From assembly GCA_002698985.1 (NCBI GenBank), contig PAAY01000014.1:36359-100358 (forward strand): 64,000 nucleotides of DNA, written 5' to 3'. The notes below the pieces were generated by a model, which saw only the letters and a program-made list of their open reading frames with translations, had not been told where the DNA came from and searched no databases. Positions 35,601 to 42,603 of the stretch are shown here, piece by piece. The stretch's first letter is position 1. Every line of letters begins with the position of its first letter. This stretch comes from Saprospirales bacterium. GTDB lineage: Bacteria > Bacteroidota > Bacteroidia > Chitinophagales > Saprospiraceae. The translations under genes and the position numbers were made by a program.

Positions 35601-36093
35601 CACGCAGGCCGAGCGAGGCATCATCCCCGTGAGCTGGAACGAGAGCAAAACGGTGAAAGTGAACGACGGCACAGAGCTTTTCACGCTCCGCTTCCGGTCG
35701 CTGCGCAATGGCTCGCTGCGCAATGTCCTGAGCATTCAGCACCAACCGACCCCGGCCGAAGCCTACGCCGAAAGCAATGGACAACTGGAGCTCTTGGACG
35801 TGAACCTCGTATTTGCGAACGGCTTGCAAACCGCACCGGAGCTGTACGCCAACGTGCCCAACCCATTCCGCAAGAACACGACCATCAGCTTCTTCCTGCC
35901 GGAAAACACCACCGCCACCCTGACCTTCATCGATGCATCAGGCCGGCCGGTGAAAGTGATTCAACAAGATTATGACAGCGGCACCCACGAGCTGACCGTC
36001 ACCAAAGACGAACTCGGCGGCGCCGGTGTGTACTACTACAGACTGGAAACACCTGGAACCACGGCCGTTCGCAGAATGGTTGTTTTAGACTGA
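29677..36093 (+). CDS. Giant T9SS type A surface protein with DUF11-like, HYR-like, dockerin-like and cohesin-like modules
   Basis: A 2138-residue exported protein. Signal peptide about 15-40. Residues ~254-775 are DUF11-like repeats (G-T-V-P-G-Q-V; N-S-G-N-T-T-L-H-N-L-Q-L-T-D; L-E-P-G-Q-S-I-E-V). Residues ~775-1724 are Cys-paired HYR-like modules (L-A-P-V-I-D-C-Q, S-D-N-C-D-P). Residues ~1728-1908 hold a carboxypeptidase-like unit and dockerin-like repeats (S-T-F-D-L-V-K-I-S-R-H-I-L-G; D-A-N-R-S-K-S-V-T-S-F-D-L-V; G-D-V-N-G-S). Residues ~1914-2051 resemble cohesin (V-S-G-F-Q-F-S-L-Y-F-D). The last 85 (N-V-P-N-P-F-R-K-N-T-T-I-S-F) are the T9SS type A signal. Likely a structural surface protein; ligand unknown. 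A strong terminator follows at 36182. Confidence 0.88.
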   Translation: MKNLITPPNFKNKLTWWSAAMVALVSLSGFIAQPPAFLSAGLSSHLPVSRWNQLTVSERDSLTDADTLTMVQGFYTGLCNAMGDSVRVDITALPAPHAADDTTLNNLSPARWGLSSFFNGRKTAGDSGNKYCFTFSEAQPVNIHSGEHRHFHGTEQIWVTAYDGLTPVNLSAQLNGPATPATISGDGTPEVHFDANGQDGPGVWWSVSSDLIPVNTVCVEYYQNGGTAAGAEPFTIELANLNRCFFDDPLAAADPANPTPGAGITDSLVLTKSITGLAPGTVPGQVLATLQLSLENSGTATLDSLSIVDDLADVLPGTTLDSVISYSINGVSSASVLPTLNPGFDGISQTNLLDGISGSLAPGESLAIDVQLALDANEMASFGRPANAAFATGHTGGTLASATSDAPAGTPGDTGGVIDPTPFYLPSVNLSKLAYSPTSHCNLTAGNVEIQLELTIANSGNTTLHNLQLTDALAAQLGSAFVAIKTHPFISNSTATVNPSVVMSFNGNAGNEQIFDGTGGTLEPGQSIEVTMIIELDPDAAGAPANLSNQAVVSCEATDDLGNALPALYNVSDSSDHGDDPLSNNPGFAGDTGGSDDATLLNLPSVLVSRNIAGVQPAASGTFGNFEAIIETIVFNTGNVPLQNLQLNDAINQASNLGSTFVKIASQPVIVDFGAHGTPSNATTDPDLNPAFTGIGDLLNGGGQLDPGQSLVIQYTVEVNPDAAGAPAFPKTLVTAIAEGENSNGQTVSVQDLSDSGFEPTNNPNWPGNTGSHCDPTPLGNCWSELSNGLSCNTNVQVSLDQNCVAGLEAPMILEGEPEPCADNDLLPLGNYFDLMVTTNTGVIVPDGNPATPNTYEIDGSYANQTLTVKVTDAVYGNNCWGYITIKDKLAPVIDCQSPVVVACNTELSELPPPSFSDNCDPNPTLAVVGEQIIDNEICDDDTVRIQRIYRAEDNMGNASGNCTIVYALARTNISFPQDIVWHCEQYAAFPGIVEPNPLNPGIADSQPADPDIDVAAATGNNLLAATGSGIIGNTGFYCGYVVSHSDAVSSSCGNSFRITRTWTVIDWCTGTVILSDGNGNDNVQYINVSDLTAPTLSVVLDTLNANLPGQHPNYCASTGLLPAPQFSDGCNDVTIQIITPVGEADYVNGVDGKQGGFIPAPGLGIGTHTITYVATDACNNQTSIQVPVTVIDTETPQPACDGITDVAISSSGYATVFAQTFDDGTIDNCCIDHFEVRRMDDPCDDGEDDTVFGPSVTFCCEDAGEEVMVIFRAFDCFGNYNDCMVSVQVNDKIGVVNASCPPSQRISCNWYQDNLEAALTAAAGDDAQQDNILTPHFGTPTFLDNCSFDVLPSVTINLDQCGEGSIVRSWTAADPSGNQPASCTQTIFVDHVSDWVVSFPPHLEFDCMDLLPDFGEPQIFYGDCEMIAVSYEDEIFNTVPDACYKIVRKYTVINWCVVGAEVDQEVVEQPESELGLPFPACDLDGDGDCDERTFRDSWRSGPVTNRPTAAQATNTTGPDTDPDSDPWDGVISFEQVIKVSDTTDPVFTVGCEMEKYYVDTTCVATVLLEEPLVKDCSSIITVETNSDLGTGLGPFTNVPPGTYNVTFTAYDNCNNSASCSNTIVVMDTIKPTPFCLNGLVIELMVLDTPMVSIHPQDFDKQSFDNCAGPLQYSFSANVDDTVRTYFCEDLGIQPIEMWVTDQYGNQDFCTTTIEVQANMGQCSDTLVVDVGGAITTEDDNQVEGVNVDISGQWNGASVTSAGGLFLFENVPLGQDITITPEKDDDPVNGVSTFDLVKISRHILGVELLDSPYKIIAADANRSKSVTSFDLVELRRLILSIYTELPQNTSWRFVPKDFNFPNPANPFETDFPEVININNLPANVSSADFVAIKVGDVNGSAAANNLQSIEERNFAGELLFELPDERFAAGEVIEVPFRAKDFAVSGFQFSLYFDADQLEFIELKPGLAAPSNFGFTQAERGIIPVSWNESKTVKVNDGTELFTLRFRSLRNGSLRNVLSIQHQPTPAEAYAESNGQLELLDVNLVFANGLQTAPELYANVPNPFRKNTTISFFLPENTTATLTFIDASGRPVKVIQQDYDSGTHELTVTKDELGGAGVYYYRLETPGTTAVRRMVVLD

Positions 36094-36181
36094 TACTTAC
36101 TGATACTGACCCACTGCTGACAAGTTATGATCCCACTTGTAATTCCAGGTTTTTATTGATGTTCAAGTCAGTGGACTGATC

Positions 36182-36219
36182 AGGGGCGCTTCCAGGTATT
36201 GGGGGCGCCTCTTTTTTTT
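36182..36219 (+). terminator. Intrinsic terminator of the 2138-residue protein gene
   Basis: AGGGGCGC pairs with GCGCCTCT (one G-T pair) around a 15-base loop, followed directly by eight T. Confidence 0.85.
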
Positions 36220-36265
36220 AGAGTAGGGAGTAGGGAGTAGAGAGTAGGGTTAAGCGCTAGCTTCG
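36220..36265 (+). repeat. TAGGGAG tract with AGCGCTAGC linker
   Basis: GAGTAGGGAGTAGGGAG units followed by GGGTTAAGCGCTAGCTTCG; it keeps the GCTAGC linker of the composite element but has a different left half. 36266-36368 contains nothing recognisable apart from CAATTCAAC-like units. Confidence 0.6.
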
Positions 36266-36368
36266 ATTAACTCCAGTAATATCTTTGTTCAACTCTGTGA
36301 CAAAAAGATAATCTGATGTAGAGTTAAATCTGCTGGCAGGTCCTCCGATAAACAATTTCAACAATTCA

Positions 36369-36810
36369 ACTTGGCAAAGCCGACTAAACCTGCCAAAGGC
36401 ATCTAAACTTGGCGAAGCCACTTAAACATGCCAAAGGCATCTAAACTTGGCGAAGCCAATTAAACCTGCCAAAGGCATTTAAACTTGGCGAAGCCAATTA
36501 AACATGCCAAAGGCATCTAAACTCGGCAAAGCCAACTAAACATGCCAAAGGCATCTAAACTCGGCGAAGCCGACTAAACCTGCCGAAGGCATTTAAACTT
36601 GGCGAAGCCAATTAAACCTGCCAAAGGCATCTAAACTTGGCAAAGCCAACTAAACATGCCAAAGGCATCTAAACTCGGCGAAGCCAATTAAACATGCCGA
36701 AGGCATTTAAACTTGGCAAAGCCAACTAAACCTGCCAAAGGCATCTAAACTCGGCAAAGCCGACTAAACCTGCCAAAGGCATTTAAACTCTGCAAAGGCA
36801 GATTAAACTC
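36369..36810 (+). repeat. 38-bp tandem array, about 11.5 copies, two hairpins per unit
   Basis: Units start every 38 bases (GGC(A/G)AAGCC at 36373, 36411, 36449 and so on up to 36753 without an indel), then decay after 36787. Each unit has a TTGGC(A/G)AAGCCAA hairpin, the spacer TTAAACC, a TGCC(A/G)AAGGCA hairpin and the spacer TCTAAAC. The period is not a multiple of three, and there are no unique spacers, so it is neither coding nor CRISPR. It ends about 12 bases before the predicted -7 box of the YfhO-like gene. Confidence 0.92.
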
Positions 36811-36821
36811 ATATCTCTCCT

Positions 36822-36829
36822 TACCTTTG
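36822..36829 (+). promoter_or_regulatory. Candidate -7 promoter box for the YfhO-like gene
   Basis: TACCTTTG, an exact TAnnTTTG, followed by GCGCCGCC. The -33 position would fall in the decayed end of the 38-bp array. Confidence 0.55.
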
Positions 36830-36900
36830 GCGCCGCCGGAAATGAATGCCTGTAAAAAGGCAGCAGATTGTTCGGCGCTGGTTTCAACAAAACGATACAG

Positions 36901-39429
36901 ATGAATAGTTCTATCCGGAAACTCCTTCCCCACCTTCTCGCTTACTTTTTCCTTTTGGCGGTGGCATTCATACGATTTGCCCCGGCTGTTTTTGAAGGCA
37001 AGCAACTTTCCCAATCGGACAACATCCAGGCAATGGGCATGCAGGCCGAAATGCGGGCCATCCACGACCAAACCGGTGAATGGCCGATTTGGACGAACTC
37101 CATGTTTGCCGGCATGCCTGGTTATCAGATACTTTACCACACCTCCAGCCTCATCAAGCCCGTATTCAAGGCGCTGCTCCTCGGCAACGGCATGGCCCCA
37201 CCCCATACCGGATTGCTGTTGCTGATGGCAGGCATGTACCTGCTGCTGGTGGTCATGCGGGTGGACTGGCGGCTGGCCATCGTAGGTGCCCTCGGCTTCG
37301 GCCTGGCGGCCAACCACATGGCACTTTTCGAAGCCGGCCACTCGACCAAACTCATCGCCACTGCCTACATGGGACCCATACTGGCCGGAATTCTGCTGAC
37401 CTACCGGGGCAAGTGGTGGCTTGGCGGCGGACTGACAGCTCTGTTTACAGGCCTGCAGATCTATGCCAACCACGTTCAGATCACTTATTATTTCTTTTTG
37501 ACGCTGGCCATTTTTGGCGTGGTTTACCTGATCGATGCCATCCGTAAAAACACGCTAAACAAGTTCATCAAGGCTTCGGCAATTGTGGTGATTGCGGTTC
37601 TCATTGGCGCAGCCACCAACACCGGCCGACTGCTCACCACCCAGGAATACGCAGCTGAAACCATCCGTGGAAAATCTGAACTCACACAAAAGTCCGGCAG
37701 CAGTGGCAGCAGCGCAGAAGAAGGTGGCGGACTGTCAAAAGACTACGCTTTTGGCTGGAGCTACGGGATTCTGGAAACCTGGAACCTGCTCATTCCCAAT
37801 TTTGCCGGCGGCAGCAGCAGCGAAAGCTTTGCCAGCGACCCATCCAGCAAAACCATCCAGGCGCTTCGGCAAATGCAAAGCGTTGAGCAGGCCACCAGCC
37901 TGGCCCAGCAAACCACCCATTACTGGGGCGATCAGCCGTTCACCGGCGGTCCGGTGTACATGGGGGCAGCGCTCATCCTGCTGTTTTTCCTCGGCATGTA
38001 TTTCCTGTTCCATAAAAACAGGCCACTGTTCTGGTTCTCAGCAATTTCGGTGTTGGTCACCATCTTGCTGGCCTGGGGCAAAAACTTCAGTGCGCTCAAT
38101 TACCTGCTGTTCGATTACTTCCCCTTGTTCAACAAATTCCGGGCGGTGACCATGGCCCTGGGCATCACCAATTTTTACATCGTTTTCGTCGGAATTTTAG
38201 GACTGCACCACCTTCTCAGTTCCGACACCAATGCAGCATTGAAAAAGAAAGCTGTGCTCAATGCCGGAATGATCACCGGAGGATTGGTGGTGCTCGGCTT
38301 CCTGCTCAGCTTTGTACTCGACTTCCAGAAAACAGGAGAGAACTTTCCCGCGCAGCTTGCTGCTGCCGTTGCCGAAGACCGCGCTGCGCTGTTGAGAGCT
38401 GACGCCCTACGATCACTGTTGTTTGTAGCACTTGCTTTCGGCGCTTTGTGGTTTTATGCCCTCGGCAAAATGAAGTCGCTGGTCACCATCATAGCAGTGG
38501 GAGCCATCGCCATATTTGACATCTGGGGAGTGGGTACACGCTTTGTGAGCAGCGATGATTTCATCGACAACACGCAAAAGCGCAGCATCACCGCTCCAAC
38601 GGCTGCCGACCTGGAGATCATGAAAGACCCGGATCCGCACTACCGGGTGGCTGATTTCCGTCGCAATCCCTTCGCCAATGCGCTTACCAGCTACCACCAC
38701 AAAAGCATGGGTGGTTACCACGCCGCCAAGCTGATGCGCTACCAGGAAATGATCGAGCGGTACCTGGGCGATCCCGGAACCTACCGCCATATATACGGCA
38801 TGTTCAACTGCAAATACTTCATCACTCAAAATGACCAGGTGTTGCCCAACGAGGACGCACTCGGAAATGCCTGGTTCGTGCGTGAAATCCAGACCGTTGC
38901 CAACGGCGATCAAGAAATAGCCGCCCTTGCGGGACTCGATCCCCGCAGCACGGTGGTGGTCCAGAAAGCCATTGCCGACGAGCACCTGGCCGACTTCCAG
39001 ATGAATTACGACAGTGCAGCCACCATCCGGCTGACGCACTACCATCCAGACACGATGATCTATACCTACAATGCAGCGGCTGATCAGTTGGCGGTGTTTT
39101 CGGAGGTGTATTACCCGCCGTCGAAAGGCTGGAGCCTCTACATCGACGGGCAGAAGAGCAAGGACATCTTCAAAGCCAATTTCACACTGCGTGCTGCCGT
39201 GCTGCCTGCCGGTCAACACGAGGTAAAGATGATCTTCGAACCAGCAACCTATTACAACGGAGAGATGGTCAGCCTCATCGCTTCCATCATCGCCATCCTC
39301 TTTGCAGGATTCGGCATTTACTGGTTCACCAAGAACTACGAGATTCCGCCGGCTGAGAATTTACCGAAGGAAACAGCGGCTGCGCCCGCAAGAAAGCAAT
39401 CCAGAAAAGCAGGCAGGAAGAAGCGGTAA
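36901..39429 (+). CDS. YfhO-family membrane protein
   Basis: An 842-residue polytopic membrane protein. I use the ATG at 36901 (M-N-S-S-I-R-K-L-L-P-H), placing the first helix at about 10-28; a longer frame from 36868 is not supported. About twelve membrane segments fill residues 10-540. An early soluble motif F-E-G-K-Q-L-S-Q-S-D-N-I-Q-A-M-G-M-Q-A-E and M-F-A-G-M-P-G-Y-Q follows helix 1. A large extracytoplasmic C-terminal region (about 560-790) precedes a final helix and a Lys/Arg-rich tail. The family is GT-C-like and has been tied to glycosylation of wall polymers in Firmicutes; in Bacteroidota its substrate is unknown. Ends with a strong terminator. Confidence 0.88.
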   Translation: MNSSIRKLLPHLLAYFFLLAVAFIRFAPAVFEGKQLSQSDNIQAMGMQAEMRAIHDQTGEWPIWTNSMFAGMPGYQILYHTSSLIKPVFKALLLGNGMAPPHTGLLLLMAGMYLLLVVMRVDWRLAIVGALGFGLAANHMALFEAGHSTKLIATAYMGPILAGILLTYRGKWWLGGGLTALFTGLQIYANHVQITYYFFLTLAIFGVVYLIDAIRKNTLNKFIKASAIVVIAVLIGAATNTGRLLTTQEYAAETIRGKSELTQKSGSSGSSAEEGGGLSKDYAFGWSYGILETWNLLIPNFAGGSSSESFASDPSSKTIQALRQMQSVEQATSLAQQTTHYWGDQPFTGGPVYMGAALILLFFLGMYFLFHKNRPLFWFSAISVLVTILLAWGKNFSALNYLLFDYFPLFNKFRAVTMALGITNFYIVFVGILGLHHLLSSDTNAALKKKAVLNAGMITGGLVVLGFLLSFVLDFQKTGENFPAQLAAAVAEDRAALLRADALRSLLFVALAFGALWFYALGKMKSLVTIIAVGAIAIFDIWGVGTRFVSSDDFIDNTQKRSITAPTAADLEIMKDPDPHYRVADFRRNPFANALTSYHHKSMGGYHAAKLMRYQEMIERYLGDPGTYRHIYGMFNCKYFITQNDQVLPNEDALGNAWFVREIQTVANGDQEIAALAGLDPRSTVVVQKAIADEHLADFQMNYDSAATIRLTHYHPDTMIYTYNAAADQLAVFSEVYYPPSKGWSLYIDGQKSKDIFKANFTLRAAVLPAGQHEVKMIFEPATYYNGEMVSLIASIIAILFAGFGIYWFTKNYEIPPAENLPKETAAAPARKQSRKAGRKKR

Positions 39430-39439
39430 GCTGTATGAA

Positions 39440-39473
39440 AAGAGGGCACTTGAATCAAGTGCCCTCTTTTTTT
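39440..39473 (+). terminator. Intrinsic terminator of the YfhO-like gene
   Basis: AGAGGGCACTTG pairs with CAAGTGCCCTCT around AAT, followed by seven T. The arm GAGGGCACT is the same word as the hairpin at 21278-21302. Confidence 0.9.
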
Positions 39474-39506
39474 ACAACCCCTCTAAAACTCACACACCCC
39501 ACCTAC

Positions 39507-40808
39507 CTATTCCTCCACTCCCATGTAATCCAGCGTGAGCTGTGTCAACGCCTTCACACCTACTTTGAAACCGCTTTCATCGAGGTAGAAATCCGGGGTA
39601 TGGTGTGGTGCTGCGTCGAATTCTGAAACATCGTGCGGTTTGCCACCCAGGAAGAAGAACATCCCCGGCACTTGCAAGGCGTAAAAAGAGAAGTCCTCCG
39701 CCCCTGTGATGGGTTTTGTGACAAAAACATTGTCTTCGCCGGCAGCTTTGAACAGGGAGGGCAACATCTTCCGGGTCAGTTCCGGGTTGTTGTAGGTCAC
39801 CGGATAACCTCTCTTGATGTGCACATCGGCAGTGGCGCCGGCGCTTTCGGCAATCATCTTGGCCGTCCGTTCGATGCGCTGGTGGATATCGCGCTGCATG
39901 GTGGTGTCAAAAGTGCGGATGGTGCCAATCATCTCGGCTTCTTCGGGAATGATGTTGTTGCGAACTCCGGAGGTGAATTTTCCGACGGTAATAACAGCCG
40001 GCTCATTGGTGAGGTCCACCTGGCGGCTGACGATGGTCTGCAAGCCCAGGATGATCTGCGCTGAAATGGTGATGGGATCCACACCAGACCAGGGCCGTGA
40101 ACCGTGCGATTGCTTACCATGAACAACGATTTTGAATTCATCGGCGGCGGCCATCAGGCTACCGGCTTTGTAGCGGATCTTACCGGCATCCAACTGTGCA
40201 CTGATGTGCAATCCAAACACCACTTCCGGTTCCAGAATATCGAAAATGCCCTCTTTGAGCATCAGTTCAGCACCACCTTCTTCACCCGGAGGGGCTCCTT
40301 CTTCAGCCGGCTGGAAAATGAACATCACCGAACCCTTGAGATTGTCCCGGATTCCGGCCAGCACCTCTGCCACACCCATCAGAATGGCCATGTGGCTGTC
40401 GTGGCCGCAGGCGTGCATCACACCCACGTCCTGGCCCAGGTAGGTATCCCTGACCTTTGAAGCAAAAGGAACCGGTGTACGTTCGGTAACTGGGAGGGCA
40501 TCCATATCGGCACGGAGGGCTACCACAGGGCCTGGCTTGCCACCACGGAGGATGCCAACCACACCTGTGTGGGCAATGCCGGTGTGTACCTCCATTCCGA
40601 GGTTGCGGAGGTGGGCAGCTATTTTAACTGCGGTTTTGAATTCCCGGTTGGAAAGTTCAGGGTGTTCGTGAAAATCCCGGCGCCATTCAATGACCTTGGG
40701 TTCTACCTGATCGATCAGAGATTGCACATTGGTCTGTGCCTGGCTCTCCATTGCGAAGAAAGTAAAAAAGAAAAAAGCAGCCAGAAGCTGTAAAGTGTAT
40801 TTGCGCAT
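39507..40808 (-). CDS. M20D-family amidohydrolase, exported
   Basis: A 433-residue metallohydrolase. The start at 40808 gives a signal peptide (M-R-K-Y-T-L-Q-L-L-A-A-F-F-F, cleavage near A-Q-A-Q at about 22-26); a start 48 residues upstream would bury it. Metal ligands: H-A-C-G-H-D-S-H-M (Cys and two His), E-E-G-A-P-P-G-E-E-G, and G-A-E-D-F-S-F-Y near the end; A-L-R-A-D-M-D-A-L-P is also conserved. Relatives hydrolyse N-acyl amino acids, hippurate or indole-acetyl conjugates. Export to the periplasm suggests scavenging of acylated amino acids or peptides. The exact substrate is not visible. Confidence 0.93.
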   Translation of the reverse strand: MRKYTLQLLAAFFFFTFFAMESQAQTNVQSLIDQVEPKVIEWRRDFHEHPELSNREFKTAVKIAAHLRNLGMEVHTGIAHTGVVGILRGGKPGPVVALRADMDALPVTERTPVPFASKVRDTYLGQDVGVMHACGHDSHMAILMGVAEVLAGIRDNLKGSVMFIFQPAEEGAPPGEEGGAELMLKEGIFDILEPEVVFGLHISAQLDAGKIRYKAGSLMAAADEFKIVVHGKQSHGSRPWSGVDPITISAQIILGLQTIVSRQVDLTNEPAVITVGKFTSGVRNNIIPEEAEMIGTIRTFDTTMQRDIHQRIERTAKMIAESAGATADVHIKRGYPVTYNNPELTRKMLPSLFKAAGEDNVFVTKPITGAEDFSFYALQVPGMFFFLGGKPHDVSEFDAAPHHTPDFYLDESGFKVGVKALTQLTLDYMGVEE

Positions 40809-41016
40809 GGTAAAACTATTTATGGTGAAAAAACGCCCCAAGTTAAGACTTCGGCCAATTATTGAATGCGCTGTGATGAGTTGACGGTTTTGTTTCGGTT
40901 GGGTTGAGAGGTGGTTAGTGGAGTTGACCGCTGTAACACTGCTCACTTCCAACTTTCAAAATGGCCGGTAATAATTTCAACAAATGAACATCATCAACAA
41001 TTCCTGAAACCTTGCG
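40809..41016. other. Gene-free spacer upstream of the PPi-type phosphofructokinase
   Basis: No frame, RNA or terminator recognised here, in what is a 319-base gap between divergent genes. It contains GGTTGGGTTGAGAGGTGG-like repeat words near 40900 only. Confidence 0.5.
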
Positions 41017-41024
41017 TACATTCG
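41017..41024 (+). promoter_or_regulatory. Candidate -7 box for the PPi-type phosphofructokinase gene
   Basis: TACATTCG followed by TGCCG. A small palindrome TAGCACCTGGTGCTA lies at 41081-41095 in the presumed leader. Confidence 0.35.
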
Positions 41025-41127
41025 TGCCGTCCTGCCAATTGAACCAAGCTAACTTTTAAGTACCATCAAATTTCCACCGGTAGCACCTGGTGCTATTGGG
41101 TGCGAATTGTTTTTCAAAAAGATCAAC

Positions 41128-42375
41128 ATGCAAGAATCAGTAGCCATTTTATGCGCAGGAGGTCCGGCTCCAGGAATCAACACCGTAATCAGTACCATTG
41201 CCAAAGTATTTCTCAAAGACGGATACAGGGTGCTGGGAATTCACGAAGGATATAAAAACCTCTTCAATGGGAGGGCCGAAGTGGTGAACATCAATTTCCA
41301 CTACGCCGACAGGATTTTCCCCAGGGGAGGCTCCACTTTGCGGATGAGCCGCTACAAGCCGAAAGACGAGGAGTTTTCACCGGATTTTTTCGTCGAAAAC
41401 AACGTGGTGCTGCTGGTGACCATAGGCGGCGATGACACAGCATCCACGAGCAACCGCCTGACCAAATGGCTGGCAGACAAGCACATCAACATCCAGAATA
41501 TCCACGTTCCGAAAACCATTGACAACGACATTCCCTTGCCGGGAATGATGCCCACTTTCGGCTTCAATTCCGCAAAAGATGAGGGCGTGCGCATCGGCAA
41601 CACCATTTACGAGGACAGCCGCACCAGCGGCACCTGGTTCGTCATTTCTTCCATGGGACGTTCGGCGGGCCACCTGGCTTTTGAAATCGGGGCCAGTTGC
41701 CATTTTCCCATCATCATCATTCCTGAGATGTTCAACAAAACCAAAATCACCCTGGATAAGATCATCAACCTGATCATTTCATCCATGGTGAAAAGGAAGA
41801 TTGAACGCATCGACCACGGGGTGGCCATCGTGAGCGAGGGCGTATTCCACATCCTCGACGATGAAGAGCTGCTCAACTGCGGCATCGAGTTCACCTTCGA
41901 TGACCACGGGCACCCGGAACTGGGCAATGTGAGTAAAGCCCACATCATCAACGTGCTGCTGCAACGCAGACTGAAGGAACTGGGTATCAATATCAAGAGC
42001 CGACCGGTGGAAATGGGCTATGAACTGCGCTGTTGCCGGCCCGTAGCTTTTGACCTTACGCTCTGTACCGTTCTCGGAATGGGGGTGAAAAAGCTATTTG
42101 AAGAAGGCCACAAAGGCTGCATCGTGACCACTGACCGCAATGCCAAGATCAAACCCCTCTTCCTGGCTGATGTAGAGGATGAGTCCGGTAAAATCCCACC
42201 CAGAATGGTGGACATCAAAAACGAATTCAGCCAACTGGTACTCAGTGACATGCATGTGCTCACACCGGCTGATTACAACCGGGCCTGGGCCTATCTCCCC
42301 AACCCGGAAGATTTTGATTTCTACAAAATCCTGAACTGGAAATACACCCCGGCAAAGGAATTCAGGAGAGGGTGA
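41128..42375 (+). CDS. Phosphofructokinase, PPi-dependent type signature
   Basis: A 415-residue PFK-family enzyme started at the ATG at 41128 (M-Q-E-S-V-A-I-L-C-A-G-G-P-A-P-G); an upstream TTG would add seven residues. The donor-site motif is G-G-D-D-T (100-104): the second Asp replaces the Gly of ATP enzymes. The catalytic motif is P-K-T-I-D-N-D (128-134), with Lys where ATP enzymes have Gly. Both changes are the established hallmarks of pyrophosphate-dependent PFK. M-G-R-S-A-G-H and the E-M-G-Y-E-L-R-C loop are present. It can work in both glycolysis and gluconeogenesis. Paired in this window with the ATP-type PfkA at 20069. Confidence 0.92.
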   Translation: MQESVAILCAGGPAPGINTVISTIAKVFLKDGYRVLGIHEGYKNLFNGRAEVVNINFHYADRIFPRGGSTLRMSRYKPKDEEFSPDFFVENNVVLLVTIGGDDTASTSNRLTKWLADKHINIQNIHVPKTIDNDIPLPGMMPTFGFNSAKDEGVRIGNTIYEDSRTSGTWFVISSMGRSAGHLAFEIGASCHFPIIIIPEMFNKTKITLDKIINLIISSMVKRKIERIDHGVAIVSEGVFHILDDEELLNCGIEFTFDDHGHPELGNVSKAHIINVLLQRRLKELGINIKSRPVEMGYELRCCRPVAFDLTLCTVLGMGVKKLFEEGHKGCIVTTDRNAKIKPLFLADVEDESGKIPPRMVDIKNEFSQLVLSDMHVLTPADYNRAWAYLPNPEDFDFYKILNWKYTPAKEFRRG

Positions 42376-42437
42376 GGACCAGTTGCGGTTATCGGTTATC
42401 GGTTGGAAAATAGGTTCTATCGTGCTACTCATTTACA

Positions 42438-42603
42438 AGGGATGAGGGATGAGGGATGCCCCGAAGCCGATACCGAAAGCTTTCGGTATCGGCTTTCGGG
42501 GGAGGGATGAGGGATGAGGGATGAGAGTGCTAGCGCCCCCAAACCCTACACCCTACACCCTAAACTCTACTCCCTACTCCCTACTCCCTACTCCCTACTC
42601 CCA
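42438..42603. repeat. Composite heptamer element, copy 3, interrupted by a long palindrome
   Basis: GGGATGA heptamers (42438-42456), a 43-base near-perfect palindrome (42459-42501, centre AAAGCTTTC, arms starting CCCCGAAGCCG), more GGGATGA (42503-42524), GAGTGCTAGCGCCCCC, then CCCTACA/CCCTAAA and CTCCCTA heptamers to 42603. The CTCCCTA units form the last codons and stop of the minus-strand PAP2 gene. Confidence 0.85.

Noticed and set aside
36369..36810. CRISPR array
   Set aside because: Whole 38-base units repeat with no unique spacers, the period is uninterrupted, and no cas genes are present.
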